From Methylobacterium nonmethylotrophicum (GTDB taxonomy: Bacteria > Pseudomonadota > Alphaproteobacteria > Rhizobiales > Beijerinckiaceae): a stretch of DNA of 64,000 nt. A program made the position numbers and the translations under genes. Where the stretch lies: contig NZ_SRLB01000004.1 of the NCBI RefSeq assembly GCF_004745635.1, positions 1 through 64,000 of the forward strand, in the 5' to 3' direction. The notes under the pieces are model-generated. The model made no database searches and was not told the origin of the DNA. It saw nothing but the letters and a program-made list of their open reading frames with translations. This document shows, in pieces, positions 36,028 through 44,853 of this stretch (its first letter is position 1; every line of letters begins with the position of its first letter).

Positions 36028-36948
36028 TCAATTGCCGGGCGGCGGGGTCACCGGGACGTCGGGCTGGAGCAGCGAGACGGTGATCGCCCGGGTGACGTGC
36101 TCGGCCATGCAGCGATAGCCCAGATCGGCCAGGCGGAAGCCTGCGCCGGACTGGGCCGTGTCCCCCCGCGCCTCGCCCTTGAGGGCGCTGATCGCCCGCG
36201 TGGCGAGGTAGCGCATCGCCTCGTAGCGCTGGACCAGCGGCACCTGCTCGCGCTCGGCGACTTTCTGGATCGCCTGAACGAACTGACGGTAGTAGTCGTC
36301 CTTGGCGAGGCTGGCGGTGTATTGCGGGTCGACCAGCACCACGTCGATGCCGTGCGACTTGATCCAGGACACCGTCTCGGCCAGCGATTGGGAGAACCCC
36401 TCGATGTCGACCCGGGCCAGCGCGTCGTTGCCGCCGACCTGCCAGACCACGAGGTCGGGCTCGATCTCGGCGACCTGGTTGCGCAGGCGCTCGGCCGCCC
36501 CGAAGGCGATCTCGCCCGAGACGCCGCGGCTCTCCACCGTCACCTCGATGTCGGGCAGGGAGCGGGTCAGGGCGTCTTCCAGGCGCACCGGGTAGGTCGC
36601 GGCGGTGCCGAGGCCGCCGGAATTGGAGCCGATGGTCAGGACCTGGACGGCGCGGTGCTCGCGCAGGGCCTTCTTCACCGCCTTCAGCTTGGCCAGGGTA
36701 TAGAGCTTGGAGCCCGGCACCCGGCACTCGGGCGAGAGGCTCGGATCGGGCGCGTCCGGGCTCGGGGCCGTGGCCTGGAGGGCCGGGATCTCGGCATGGG
36801 CCGGCTCGCGCGCAGGCTGGGCGGCTTGGGTTGCCTGCGGCGCTTGAGGCGCCTGGGCCGCGGCCGGCAGCGCGAGGCAGGTTGCCAAGGCGAGGCTCAC
36901 GCCGCCGAGGAGGGACGGGGAGAGCGAGAGCGCCATTCGACGAACCAT
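36028..36948 (-). CDS. SGNH/GDSL-type hydrolase, secreted
   Basis: A 306-residue exported protein. The signal peptide (SLALATCLALPAAAQ) is followed by a Pro/Ala/Gln-rich linker, then an SGNH fold: VQVLTIGSNSGGLGTAATYP as block I (Ser in GSNS), VESRGVSGEIAFGAAERLRN as block II, and DLVVWQVGGNDALARV as block III (GxND). The last His region is less clear. It overlaps the 3' end of the OpgC-type gene by 52 bp, which suggests coupling and a shared pathway such as deacylation or transfer of succinyl/acyl groups on periplasmic glucans. ATG 36936 is an alternative start. Confidence 0.8.
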   Translation of the reverse strand: MVRRMALSLSPSLLGGVSLALATCLALPAAAQAPQAPQATQAAQPAREPAHAEIPALQATAPSPDAPDPSLSPECRVPGSKLYTLAKLKAVKKALREHRAVQVLTIGSNSGGLGTAATYPVRLEDALTRSLPDIEVTVESRGVSGEIAFGAAERLRNQVAEIEPDLVVWQVGGNDALARVDIEGFSQSLAETVSWIKSHGIDVVLVDPQYTASLAKDDYYRQFVQAIQKVAEREQVPLVQRYEAMRYLATRAISALKGEARGDTAQSGAGFRLADLGYRCMAEHVTRAITVSLLQPDVPVTPPPGN

Positions 36949-37994
36949 GCCGTGAACGAGAGAGAGGCCAGCCCACATCCTACGACGAATATGTCTGTCG
37001 CGAAACCACCTCCTGTCCAGAAACGAATCAGCTGTGCACCGAGGCTCGCGACCGACCCGACCGAGAACACCGCGAGCGAGTTGCGGCCCAGTGCGGCAAG
37101 CTCGCCGGTGAGCCAGCGCGCCCGGGGCTGGATGAGGCCGAACACCGCCTGGAAGGCGAGCATCACGCCGAGGAAATGCACCAGCCGGGCGGGCGACAGG
37201 TAGGACTTGTCGAAGATGAAGAGGAGGCGCGGCTCCGGCACCGCCAGGGGATCGGGCCGCAGGTTGAACCAGGACAGGACCGCGCCGACGAGGACGATGA
37301 CGATGCCGAGCGGCATCAGCCGGCGGCGCCAGGCCAGGAACCGCTCCGAGCTGCGCCGCCACTCGTGCGCGGCGAAACCGAGCACCAGCAGCAGCTGCCA
37401 GCAGAGCGGGTTGAAGAACCAGTGCCCCTCGACCGGCCAGCTCGGGATATTGATCTCGAACACCAGGCTGACGGCGTAGAGCGCGGCCGAGATCCCGAGC
37501 GCCAGGCCGAGATGCACCCGCGCCAGCAGCACGAAGGCGGGCGCGAGGCCGAGCAGCACGACGTAGAGTGGCAGGATGTTGAAGAAGCCGAGCTGGTGCA
37601 GCAGCGTCACCCAGCCGACGGTGGCCTGGATCGGGTCGCTGAAGATCGGCCCGGCATTGTGCCACTCCACCAGGAGCGGGTTGTCGAGGTAGAGGGCGGC
37701 GCCGGCCAGCATCGCCAGCGCGACCGCCGTGATGACGAGCTGGGCGCGATAGACCTCGACCATGCGGGAGAGGAGCCGCAGCACCGTGCGGGCCGCCGGC
37801 TCCGGGACGCCGTCGCGCCCGCGGGTCGCGATGCCGATCGACCATCCGGCCAGGAACACGAACAGCTCGGCCGCGTCCGAGATCCCGTACTGGGAATAGG
37901 TGTAGTCCTGGAAGACGTTTCCGGGAATGTGATTGATGAAGATCGTGATCAGGGCGAAGCCGCGCCAGAAATCGACCGCATTCGGTTCACGCAT
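36897..37994 (-). CDS. opgC: OpgC-type membrane acyltransferase
   Basis: A 365-residue membrane protein with about ten hydrophobic segments. MREPNAVDFWRGFALITIFI, NHIPGNVFQDYTYSQYGISD and AAELFVFLAGWSIGIATRGR match the OpgC family, which adds succinyl groups to osmoregulated periplasmic glucans. HQLGFFNILPLYVVLLGLAP and the final FSFTAWFVEWR-like end fit too. opgG and opgH are not in the window. The downstream SGNH gene overlaps its end. Symbol given by family similarity; substrate not proven. Confidence 0.85.
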   Translation of the reverse strand: MREPNAVDFWRGFALITIFINHIPGNVFQDYTYSQYGISDAAELFVFLAGWSIGIATRGRDGVPEPAARTVLRLLSRMVEVYRAQLVITAVALAMLAGAALYLDNPLLVEWHNAGPIFSDPIQATVGWVTLLHQLGFFNILPLYVVLLGLAPAFVLLARVHLGLALGISAALYAVSLVFEINIPSWPVEGHWFFNPLCWQLLLVLGFAAHEWRRSSERFLAWRRRLMPLGIVIVLVGAVLSWFNLRPDPLAVPEPRLLFIFDKSYLSPARLVHFLGVMLAFQAVFGLIQPRARWLTGELAALGRNSLAVFSVGSVASLGAQLIRFWTGGGFATDIFVVGCGLASLSFTAWFVEWRSRSPRPSSAA

Positions 37995-38144
37995 GATGCT
38001 CGTGGTCCCTCTTGCCGGTCTCCGGCCACCGCCGGACCGGGCCGGCGCGGCGGCGCGCGTGACGCTGGAAAGGTAGCGCGTGGCTTTGAAATCGCCGCGC
38101 GGCCGGGCGGCCGCGGCGGTCGGATGGCTGAGACTCCCGTCGGC

Positions 38145-38519
38145 CTATTTCACGATCCGGTCGAGGCGGTTGTTGACGAAGAAGTACAGCTCCTTCGCGC
38201 CGGGCTCGGTGTAGAGCACCTGCACCTCGCGCTGGCCGCGCCCGCTCTCGCCGACGAGCACGTCGGTCGGCGGCTTGCCCTTGAGCCGCACCAGCTCGCA
38301 CTCGCCGATGCCGGGGGCGATCTCCGTGGCGGTGGCCGGGACCGCGCCGGTGCAGCGGCCGTCCGGCGCCAGGACCGGGCCCCAGGCCGGCGCGGGCGGC
38401 GCCGGCTTCGGGGCCGCGATGGTCACCGGCGGGGCGGCGCGGTCGGTGCCGCCGCCGCACGCCGCCAGGGTCGCGCTCATCAGGCCTGATCCCACCAGGG
38501 CGATCACCGTCCGCCGCAT
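38145..38519 (-). CDS. lipoprotein of unknown function
   Basis: A 124-residue protein with a lipoprotein signal (LVGSGLMSATLAACGGG; lipobox LAAC). The mature part has a Pro/Ala linker and a short conserved-looking domain: IGECELVRLKGKPPTDVLVG, REVQVLYTEPGAKELYFFVN and NRLDRIVK. The latter resembles small SmpA/BamE-like or DUF lipoprotein repeats, but I cannot assign a family. It is 13 bp downstream of the S10 peptidase gene, probably one operon. Confidence 0.7.
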   Translation of the reverse strand: MRRTVIALVGSGLMSATLAACGGGTDRAAPPVTIAAPKPAPPAPAWGPVLAPDGRCTGAVPATATEIAPGIGECELVRLKGKPPTDVLVGESGRGQREVQVLYTEPGAKELYFFVNNRLDRIVK

Positions 38520-38532
38520 CGTCCCCCGTCCG

Positions 38533-40095
38533 TCATCGTCCCTCGTCTCCGCTCCGCCGCGCGGCCAGGGCCGTCTCGTAGAGGCGGAGCGCGTCCCCGC
38601 GCAAGGCCGCCCGCGAGGCTTTGCGGAAATAGAACATGTGGCCGCCGGGATAGACCGCGAGGGAGAGGCGCTTGCCGCTGCCGTACGGCGGCACCTGGTC
38701 GAGGATCAGCTTCGAGGCGAAGTAGGGGGTGACGAGGTCGGTGTAGCCGTGAGCGACGAGCACCCGCAGCGCCCCGTCGAGGGCGAGCGCCTGGCGCAGC
38801 TCGCCCACCACCTCGGGCGTGGAGCGGCCCGAGCCCCAGCTCCAGCCGCCATTGACCGAACCGTTGAGGAGCTCGTAGCGCAGGTTCGGCACCCGCCAGT
38901 TCAGGGTGCGGGCGTAGAGGTCGACCATCGCGCTCGACAGCGGCGCCTGCATGGCGGTGAGGATCGGGTCCTCGAACCGGCTCTGCGCCGCGCTCGGATC
39001 CGGGTCCCACCCGGTCACGCCGGTGTCGTAGGCGCTGGCGACGCGGCCCGCATCCCGGTCGGCCTCGCGCTGGTAGCTCGATCCGGCGACCCGGCCGGCC
39101 TGGCGGCGCACCAGGGCGGGGTCGAGCCCGGTCAGGCCCGCGACGCGTTCGGTGAGGCGGTCGATGGCGGCCTTGTCGGCGGGCCCGCGCAGGAGGTCGG
39201 CGAGGTAGGGGCCGGTGGCATAGGCTTCCGCCTCGGCCATGCGGGCGGGATCGGGCGCCTGCCCGCGCCGCTCGAGGCCCGCGGCGGCGAGCGAGGGCAG
39301 CCGCGTCACGGCGCCGAGGGGATTGTGGCGCGGCGGCTGCAGGTAGCCGAAATCGAGCACCGGTGAGAGCAGCACCAGGCCCGACAGCCCGACCCCGACA
39401 TCGTCCTGCAGCTTGCGGGCGACGAGCAGCCCGCGGAAACCGCCGTAGCTCTCGCCGAGGAAGAACTTCGGCGAGGCGAGGCGGTCGTTGGTGCGCAGCC
39501 AGCGGGCGATCACCGCCGACAGCACGGCGGCGTCGCTCTCGACCGCGTAGTAGCGCTTTCCGTCGTCGCCGGCGGCGCGGCTGTAGCCGGTGCCGACGGG
39601 GTCGATGAAGACGAGGTCGGTGAAGTCGAGCCAGGTCTCGTCGTTCGGCACCACCGTGGGTGCCGCCGAGGGGCTGATGCTCGGGCCGTCGAGGGGCAGG
39701 CGCCAGGGCCCGACCGCCGCGAGGTTGAGATAGGCCGAGGCCGCGCCGGGCCCGCCATTGACCGCGAAGGTGACGGGCCGGGTGCCCGCCTCGCGGCCCG
39801 GCAGGGTGAAGGCCGTGACGGCGATCTCGGCCTGAAGCTTGCCCGCTTCGTCGACGAGCGGCAGGCTGCCGGCCATCGCCGTGAAGTTCAGGGTACGGCC
39901 GTCCGAAAGGGTCAGGCTGTGCTGCGTCGTCGCATCGGGCGGCAGGCGCCGTCCCTCGGGCTGGCGCGCCTCCTGGCGGTTGTCCTGACGGCCCTCTTGT
40001 CGAGCCTCCTGGCGGGCGGGCTGCGCCAGCAGCGAGCCCGATCCGAGGAGCAGCGCGGCTGCGAGCGCGAGGATGCGGGTCGTGATGCGGGTCAT
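38533..40095 (-). CDS. S10 family serine carboxypeptidase-like protein
   Basis: A 520-residue exported peptidase. Signal peptide LALAAALLLGSGSLLAQP is followed by a Gln/Arg-rich repeat region (QEARQEGRQDNRQEARQ). The S10 catalytic residues are all visible: PKFFLGESYGGFRGLLVARK (Ser), VLVAHGYTDLVTPYFASKLI (Asp) and VYPGGHMFYFRKASR (His). VTFAVNGGPGAASAYLNLAA is the family NGGPG oxyanion motif. It should remove C-terminal residues from peptides in the periplasm. The lipoprotein gene follows closely. Confidence 0.92.
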   Translation of the reverse strand: MTRITTRILALAAALLLGSGSLLAQPARQEARQEGRQDNRQEARQPEGRRLPPDATTQHSLTLSDGRTLNFTAMAGSLPLVDEAGKLQAEIAVTAFTLPGREAGTRPVTFAVNGGPGAASAYLNLAAVGPWRLPLDGPSISPSAAPTVVPNDETWLDFTDLVFIDPVGTGYSRAAGDDGKRYYAVESDAAVLSAVIARWLRTNDRLASPKFFLGESYGGFRGLLVARKLQDDVGVGLSGLVLLSPVLDFGYLQPPRHNPLGAVTRLPSLAAAGLERRGQAPDPARMAEAEAYATGPYLADLLRGPADKAAIDRLTERVAGLTGLDPALVRRQAGRVAGSSYQREADRDAGRVASAYDTGVTGWDPDPSAAQSRFEDPILTAMQAPLSSAMVDLYARTLNWRVPNLRYELLNGSVNGGWSWGSGRSTPEVVGELRQALALDGALRVLVAHGYTDLVTPYFASKLILDQVPPYGSGKRLSLAVYPGGHMFYFRKASRAALRGDALRLYETALAARRSGDEGR

Positions 40096-40169
40096 GACGT
40101 CTCCTCACGGGCCGAGGCCCTGGTCACCCTTATGATTTCCGCCTGATCTCAGTCTCAGAGATCAAGCGC

Positions 40170-40407
40170 GGGATCCCCTCTCCCGGCGATCCCGGGCTTG
40201 CCCGGGATCGCTGCACGGTGTGGGAGAGGGGTAGGGGCGATCGAAGATCGTGCAGGGTGGCTCGGGTTCCAGATAGGTCGCCCAGCGTCGAGCTGCGCAG
40301 CTCAACGGATCAGGATCATTGCGGAACCCAAGCCACCCTCACGCGGGCCGCAGGCCCGTGCGCGATCTTCGATCCCCCGGCCCCTCTCCCACACGGGAGG
40401 GGGGAGA
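40170..40407. repeat. BIME-like repeat family, copy 3, with nested palindromes
   Basis: Paired inverted arms as in copy 1: GGATCCCCTCTCCCGG...GTGTGGGAGAGGGG on the left and CCCCTCTCCCACACGGGAGG on the right. Inside the left palindrome's loop sits another perfect palindrome (40187-40210; arms CGATCCCGGG/CCCGGGATCG). The right arm is interrupted by CGGGCC-GCA-GGCCCG (40344-40358). The arms also share GATCGAAGATCG and GGGTGGC(T/C) stretches. It fills most of the 350-bp gap between the S10 peptidase and holC genes. Confidence 0.82.
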
Positions 40408-40448
40408 TGTGCTCTATTCTTGTCGGTATCGATCGGCCGGAACCCACA

Positions 40449-40901
40449 TCACGCCTTCTTCTGCCAGCGGCCGCGCTCGTCCTGCTGCCAGTAGGCGACG
40501 CTGTGGCCGGCCTCCTTGGCGCCGCGCCACTGCTCGCGGGCGTGCAGCAGGGCGTCCTGGTCGGTGCCGTCGAACAGGATGCAGATGCGCTGGTAGCTGG
40601 CGGCGTCGTCGGGCAGGGCCGCGCCCTCGACCAGGAAGCGGATCGAGGCGCCGTTCGGGTTGGCGTCGCGCAGGGTCAGCACCACCGGCTGGGTGCCGCA
40701 ATCGGGATCGCGGTCGGTGCCATGGGGCAGGAAGCTCTCGTCCGAGAACACCCAGAGGTGGTCGTCGAGGGCCTGGAGCCGCTCCTCGCTCGTCGCCTGC
40801 ACGGCGACGCGCCATTGCCGCTCCAGGGATTTCTCCAGGAGGTTCGGCAGCACCGCCTCCAGGGGCTGGCGCTGCATGTGGTAGAACAGGATCTCGGTCA
40901 C
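40449..40901 (-). CDS. holC: DNA polymerase III subunit chi
   Basis: A 150-residue chi subunit of the clamp-loader complex. EILFYHMQRQPLEAVLPNLL, EKSLERQWRVAVQATSEERL, LDDHLWVFSDESFLPHGTDR and ICILFDGTDQDALLHAREQW are the typical order of motifs for alphaproteobacterial HolC, ending in the Trp/Lys-rich tail. Chi links the holoenzyme to single-strand-binding protein. The start is at ATG 40901. It stands alone, 61 bp downstream of mutA on the same strand. Confidence 0.92.
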   Translation of the reverse strand: MTEILFYHMQRQPLEAVLPNLLEKSLERQWRVAVQATSEERLQALDDHLWVFSDESFLPHGTDRDPDCGTQPVVLTLRDANPNGASIRFLVEGAALPDDAASYQRICILFDGTDQDALLHAREQWRGAKEAGHSVAYWQQDERGRWQKKA

Positions 40902-40962
40902 GGTTGCCAGAGATAGGGCACCCCGGGCCGGACGGAACCGGGACGGGGCGCGGTGCTGTGCC

Positions 40963-42780
40963 TCACGCGGCAGCCGCCGCTTGCGCCTGGGTCAGCAGCT
41001 TCACCAGGTCGCAGCCGGCATAGAGGTCGTGGGCGACGCCCGCCGCCCGCAGGGCGGATTCGAGGTCGCCCGGCCGGCCGGCGAGGTAGAGCGTGCTGGC
41101 GCCCGCCGCCTTCAGCGCCTCGGCGGCAGGCACCGCCTGCTCGGCGTAGATCGCGTCCGACGAGCACAGGCAGGCGAGCGGCGTGCCCGATGCCCGGAAG
41201 GCCTCCGCCATGGCGGCGTGATCCGGAAAACCCTCGTTCGTCACCGCCTCGATGCCGCCGGCCTCGAAGGCGTTGCGGGCGAAGGTGGCGCGGGTGTTGA
41301 AGGCGCTCAAGGGTCCCAGATTGGCCAGGAACACGCGCGGGCGCCGGCCGGTGCGGGCGAGGACCGCGTCGGAGGCGTCGCGCAGCGCCTCGTAGGGCTC
41401 GGCGAGGCGCCGGGACGGCAGCGCGCCCTCCGGCACCGCCACCGCCGCCGGGGCGGGAGCCAGCACCGCGACGGGCGCCTCGTGCAGATCCGGGAACTCG
41501 CTGGTGCCGGTGACCGGCTGGCGGCGGGTCGCGAGGTCGGCGTCGCGGGTCTTGCGCAGGGTGGCGAGGCGCTCCGCGAGGGCGCCGGAGCGGAGGCTGG
41601 CGGCGATCCCCCCGTCCCGCTCGATGGCCTGGAACTGGGTCCAGGCCTCGTCGCAGAGCGCGTCGGTGAGCGCCTCGAAGCCGCCGGCGCCGGCGGCCGG
41701 GTCGGCGACGCGCCAGAGATTGGCCTCGTCGAGGAGGACGTGCTGGGTGTTGCGGGCGCAGCGGCGCGCGAAGGCGTCGGGCAGGCCGAGGGCCGCCGTG
41801 AAGGGCAGCACCGTGACCGAATCGGCGCCCCCCAACCCCGCCGAGAACGCGGCCGTGGTCGCCCGCAGCATGTTGACCCAGGGGTCGCGCCGGGTGGTGG
41901 TGCGCCAGGCGGTCTCGGCGTGAAGGCGGATCGGCGCCGGCTCAAGGCCACAAGCCTCCTCGATCCGGGCCCAGAGCCGGCGGAGCGCGCGGGTCTTGGC
42001 GACCGTCAGGAACTCGTCGGCATCGGCGACCAGCAGGAAGGCCAGGGCCGTGCGGGCGCGCTCCAGCGGCTGCCCGCCGGCCTCAAGGGCCCGCAGGGTC
42101 GCGAGCGCCCCGGACAGGACCGCGGCGAGTTCCAGCGCCTCGCTGGCGCCGGCCTCGTGGAACGGGCGGGCATCGGCCAGGAAGGCGCGGCCGGCAAAGC
42201 CCTGCGCCTCGAGGTCGCGCAGGATCGCGGCCGGATCGGGCCAGGACGGGCTCTCGCCGGTGGCGGCCTGCACCGCGACGGGGTCGATGCCGAGGTCGAT
42301 GTCGAGGGCGGCGAGATCGTCGCCGCGGGCCTTCGCCAGGGCGAGGAGCGCCTTGGCGGCCTCGGGCGCCGCGGGGCCGGCCTCGAGCCTGACGCCGATC
42401 AGCGGCAGCATCACGCCGGCGAGCGCCGCCGCGAGGGCCTGCGGACCCGGCAGGCCGAAGCCGCGGGCCGAGGGCGCGCCGGCCATCACCAGGGTCAGGG
42501 CGTCGGCGCCGCCCTCGAGATCGGTCAGCGCCAGGGCGTTGGCCTCGGCGGGATCGGGATGGTCGACCCGCTGGCTCACGCGCCAGCGGCCCGGCTGCGC
42601 CCGGCCGGGCTGGGGGCTGGCCTCCGCGGGCGGATAGAGCGGCGCGACCGTGAGGCCGTCCGGCGTGCGCCGCACCAGCCGCTTCTCGAAATCGGCGCCC
42701 TTGAGCACCCCGTCCACCAAGGCACGCCACTGCGCCTCGGTGGCGGCCGGAAACGCGGCGGCGAGCGTCGTATCGTCCAT
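40963..42780 (-). CDS. mutA: methylmalonyl-CoA mutase small (beta) subunit
   Basis: A 605-residue MutA/McmB-type subunit. The N-terminal part has FPAATEAQWRALVDGVLKGA, DFEKRLVRRTPDGLTVAPLY and QRVDHPDPAEANALALTDLE. The TIM-barrel domain has AETAWRTTTRRDPWVNMLRA and TTAAFSAGLGGADSVTVLPF. The C-terminal B12-like domain (GRRPRVFLANLGPLSAFNTR) lacks the DxHxxG cobalamin ligand, as in all small subunits. With MutB it forms the heterodimer converting (R)-methylmalonyl-CoA to succinyl-CoA, an enzyme used in the ethylmalonyl-CoA and propionate pathways. mutB is not in the window. Start ATG 42780. Confidence 0.93.
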   Translation of the reverse strand: MDDTTLAAAFPAATEAQWRALVDGVLKGADFEKRLVRRTPDGLTVAPLYPPAEASPQPGRAQPGRWRVSQRVDHPDPAEANALALTDLEGGADALTLVMAGAPSARGFGLPGPQALAAALAGVMLPLIGVRLEAGPAAPEAAKALLALAKARGDDLAALDIDLGIDPVAVQAATGESPSWPDPAAILRDLEAQGFAGRAFLADARPFHEAGASEALELAAVLSGALATLRALEAGGQPLERARTALAFLLVADADEFLTVAKTRALRRLWARIEEACGLEPAPIRLHAETAWRTTTRRDPWVNMLRATTAAFSAGLGGADSVTVLPFTAALGLPDAFARRCARNTQHVLLDEANLWRVADPAAGAGGFEALTDALCDEAWTQFQAIERDGGIAASLRSGALAERLATLRKTRDADLATRRQPVTGTSEFPDLHEAPVAVLAPAPAAVAVPEGALPSRRLAEPYEALRDASDAVLARTGRRPRVFLANLGPLSAFNTRATFARNAFEAGGIEAVTNEGFPDHAAMAEAFRASGTPLACLCSSDAIYAEQAVPAAEALKAAGASTLYLAGRPGDLESALRAAGVAHDLYAGCDLVKLLTQAQAAAAA

Positions 42781-42886
42781 GGCGGGTCCTCGTGGCGGGG
42801 CTTTCTCCCTCACGCCAGGACATAGCCGCGCCAGCCGCCACAGGTCGAGTGCCCTCGCGGGGGAGGAGGCCCAAGGCCTCCTGCCC

Positions 42887-43690
42887 TCACCCGAACACGA
42901 TCAGCCCGGCAAAGCCCGCCGCGCCCACCAGGATGCGCCACCAGGCGAACAGCGCGAAGCCGTGGCGGGAGACGTAGTTGAGCAGCTTGCGCACCACGAA
43001 CAAAGCCGACAGGAACGCCGCCGCGAATCCGATGGCGATCAGCCCGACATCGTCCTTCGACAGGTTCTTGTAGTTGTCGAGCAGGTCCTTGGCGAAGGCG
43101 CCGGCCATGGTCGGCATCGCGAGGTAGAACGAGAACTCGGTGGCGGCGCGCTTGCCCGAGCCCATCAGCATCGCCCCCACGATGGTGGCGCCGGAGCGCG
43201 AGACGCCCGGGATCATCGCCAGGCACTGGAACAGGCCGATCTTGAGCGCCATCGGCAGCGAGAACTGGTGCACGTCGTCGTATTTCTGCTCGATCTCGGT
43301 CTCGTCGATGACGAGGAGCACGAGGCCGCCGGCGACCAGGGTCGAGCAGATGATCCAGGGGTTGAACAGGTAGAACTTGATGTACTTCGAAAAGAGGCCG
43401 CCGATGATCGCGGCCGGCAGGAACGCGATCAGGATCGCCAGGATGAAGCGGCGCGCGTTCGGGTCGCGGGGCGCCCGCACCAGGAGATCGAGGAGCTGGC
43501 GGAAATAGACGCCGACGATGGCCAGGATGGCGCCGAGCTGGATCAGCACCTCGAAGGTGTTGTTGGGCGATTGAAAGCCGATGAAGTGGCCGACGAGGAG
43601 CTGGTGGCCGGTCGAGGAGACCGGGATGAACTCGGTGGCGCCCTCGACGAGGGCGAGGACGACGGCCTTGCCGATGCTGACAACGTCCAT
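42887..43690 (-). CDS. uppP: undecaprenyl-diphosphate phosphatase
   Basis: A 267-residue membrane phosphatase (BacA/UppP) that recycles the lipid carrier of cell-wall synthesis. The two catalytic regions are visible: LVEGATEFIPVSSTGHQLLV (E-rich motif with the SSTGH) and AMIPGVSRSGATIVGAMLMG (PGxSRSG). Eight or so hydrophobic segments match the family. The ATG at 43690 overlaps the stop of a short upstream frame as TGATG. It is the only gene of its unit in view, 106 bp upstream of mutA on the same strand. Confidence 0.95.
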   Translation of the reverse strand: MDVVSIGKAVVLALVEGATEFIPVSSTGHQLLVGHFIGFQSPNNTFEVLIQLGAILAIVGVYFRQLLDLLVRAPRDPNARRFILAILIAFLPAAIIGGLFSKYIKFYLFNPWIICSTLVAGGLVLLVIDETEIEQKYDDVHQFSLPMALKIGLFQCLAMIPGVSRSGATIVGAMLMGSGKRAATEFSFYLAMPTMAGAFAKDLLDNYKNLSKDDVGLIAIGFAAAFLSALFVVRKLLNYVSRHGFALFAWWRILVGAAGFAGLIVFG

Positions 43691-43785
43691 CACCGCGCCC
43701 CCCGGCCCGCATCCTTGCCGCGATCCTTGCCGCGATCCTTGCCGCGCGCGGACGCGCCCGCCCGCCCTGTCGCCGCACTCGTCAT
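43690..43785 (-). CDS. possible leader peptide coupled to uppP
   Basis: A 31-codon frame from ATG 43785, with AGAGCAGG 4 bp upstream, to a TGA that overlaps the uppP start (TGATG). The middle contains three direct repeats encoding GKDRGKDRGKDA, from a 12-bp tandem repeat. The TGATG overlap and ribosome-binding site suggest translational coupling; a regulatory leader or simply a mis-read 5' region are both possible. Confidence 0.35.
   Translation of the reverse strand: MTSAATGRAGASARGKDRGKDRGKDAGRGAR
43711..43746. repeat. 12-bp tandem repeat, three copies, upstream of uppP
   Basis: ATCCTTGCCGCG occurs three times head to tail, at 43711, 43723 and 43735. It lies within the short frame that precedes uppP. 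Number of copies could vary between strains by slippage. Confidence 0.85.
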
Positions 43786-44160
43786 GTCGCCTGCTCTCGT
43801 GGTCGCGCCGCGGGCGGTCCGAGACCGCGTCCGGCGGGGAATGGGAAACGGGGCCCGGCTCGCGCCGCGCCTGCCGCGCGCCGGTACGGCTCCACCTCTG
43901 TGGCAAGTCTGTGGTGGCAAGTCTGTGGTGCCGGAACCGCGGGCTTCGGGAGCCGGACCGTTCCGGCCGCGCGGCGGAGTCTCGCACCGGCATGGTTGAG
44001 GCTCGGTTACCAGCCCGACTGACCCGTGTTAAGGATGCCGAAAGATATTCATGAACCGGTGACCAGCCGTTAAGGCTGCGCGGGTCACTTCGGACAGGTC
44101 CCACCCACCGCGAGCCGACCTTCAAGGCCAGCCAACAGACGAAGCGCGAAACGGCCCCGC
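43786..44160. other. divergent intergenic region between uppP and GST genes
   Basis: About 375 bp without a gene. It includes a 14-bp tandem duplication, GGCAAGTCTGTGGT at 43902 and 43916. The segment around 44000-44080 (GGTTACCAGCCCGACTGACC and onward) is AT-richer and may hold the GST promoter, but no promoter is clear. Confidence 0.4.
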
Positions 44161-44853
44161 ATGGCGACGCTCCATCACTCCTCGTTCTGCCCGCATTCCC
44201 GCTTCGTGCGCCTGGTCATGGCCGAGATGGGCATGGAGCCCCAGCTCGTCGAAGAGCGCCCGTGGGAACGCCGGGAGGATTTCCTGATGATGAACCCCGC
44301 CGGCACCACCCCGGTGCTGGTGGAGGAGAGCGGGCTCGCCGTGCCGGGGGGCAACGTCATCGCCGAGTACCTCGACGAGACGCGGGGCCTGGGCTCGAGC
44401 GGGATCCGGCTCCTGCCGGAATCCCCCGCCGCCCGGGTCGAGGTGCGCCGCCTGCTCGACTGGTTCCTGCACAAGTTCGACCAGGAGGTGACCGGCTACC
44501 TCGTCACCGAGAAGATCCACAAGCGGTTCATGACCTCGCAGCACGGCGGCGGCCCGCCGGACATGAACGCGATCCGGGCGGCGCGCAGCAACGTGCGCTA
44601 CCACCTGAAATACATCGGCTACCTGATCTCGCGGCGGAACTGGCTGGCCGGCGGCCATCTGACCTATGCGGATCTGGCCGCGGCGGCCCATCTCTCCTGC
44701 GTGGATTACCTCGGCGACGTGCCATGGGACGAGGACGAGACGGCGAGGAACTGGTACGCGCGGGTGAAGTCGCGCCCGTCCTTCCGCGGCCTGCTCGCCG
44801 ACCGGGTGGCCGGGATGGCGCCGGCCGATCACTACGCGGACCTGGACTTCTGA
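44161..44853 (+). CDS. glutathione S-transferase family protein
   Basis: A 230-residue GST. The thioredoxin-fold start LHHSSFCPHSRFVRLVMAEM has a Cys/Ser site region, NPAGTTPVLVEESGLAVPGG the cis-Pro glutathione contact, and GNVIAEYLDETRG the GST N-terminal signature. The C-terminal helical domain contains RNWLAGGHLTYADLAAAAHL, the conserved N-capping motif with Asp. Substrate unknown. Its stop codon overlaps the apparent start of queG. Confidence 0.9.
   Translation: MATLHHSSFCPHSRFVRLVMAEMGMEPQLVEERPWERREDFLMMNPAGTTPVLVEESGLAVPGGNVIAEYLDETRGLGSSGIRLLPESPAARVEVRRLLDWFLHKFDQEVTGYLVTEKIHKRFMTSQHGGGPPDMNAIRAARSNVRYHLKYIGYLISRRNWLAGGHLTYADLAAAAHLSCVDYLGDVPWDEDETARNWYARVKSRPSFRGLLADRVAGMAPADHYADLDF

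Noticed and set aside
43711..43746. Three 12-bp repeats considered as a CRISPR remnant
   Set aside because: The repeats are contiguous without spacers and too short. No cas genes are present.
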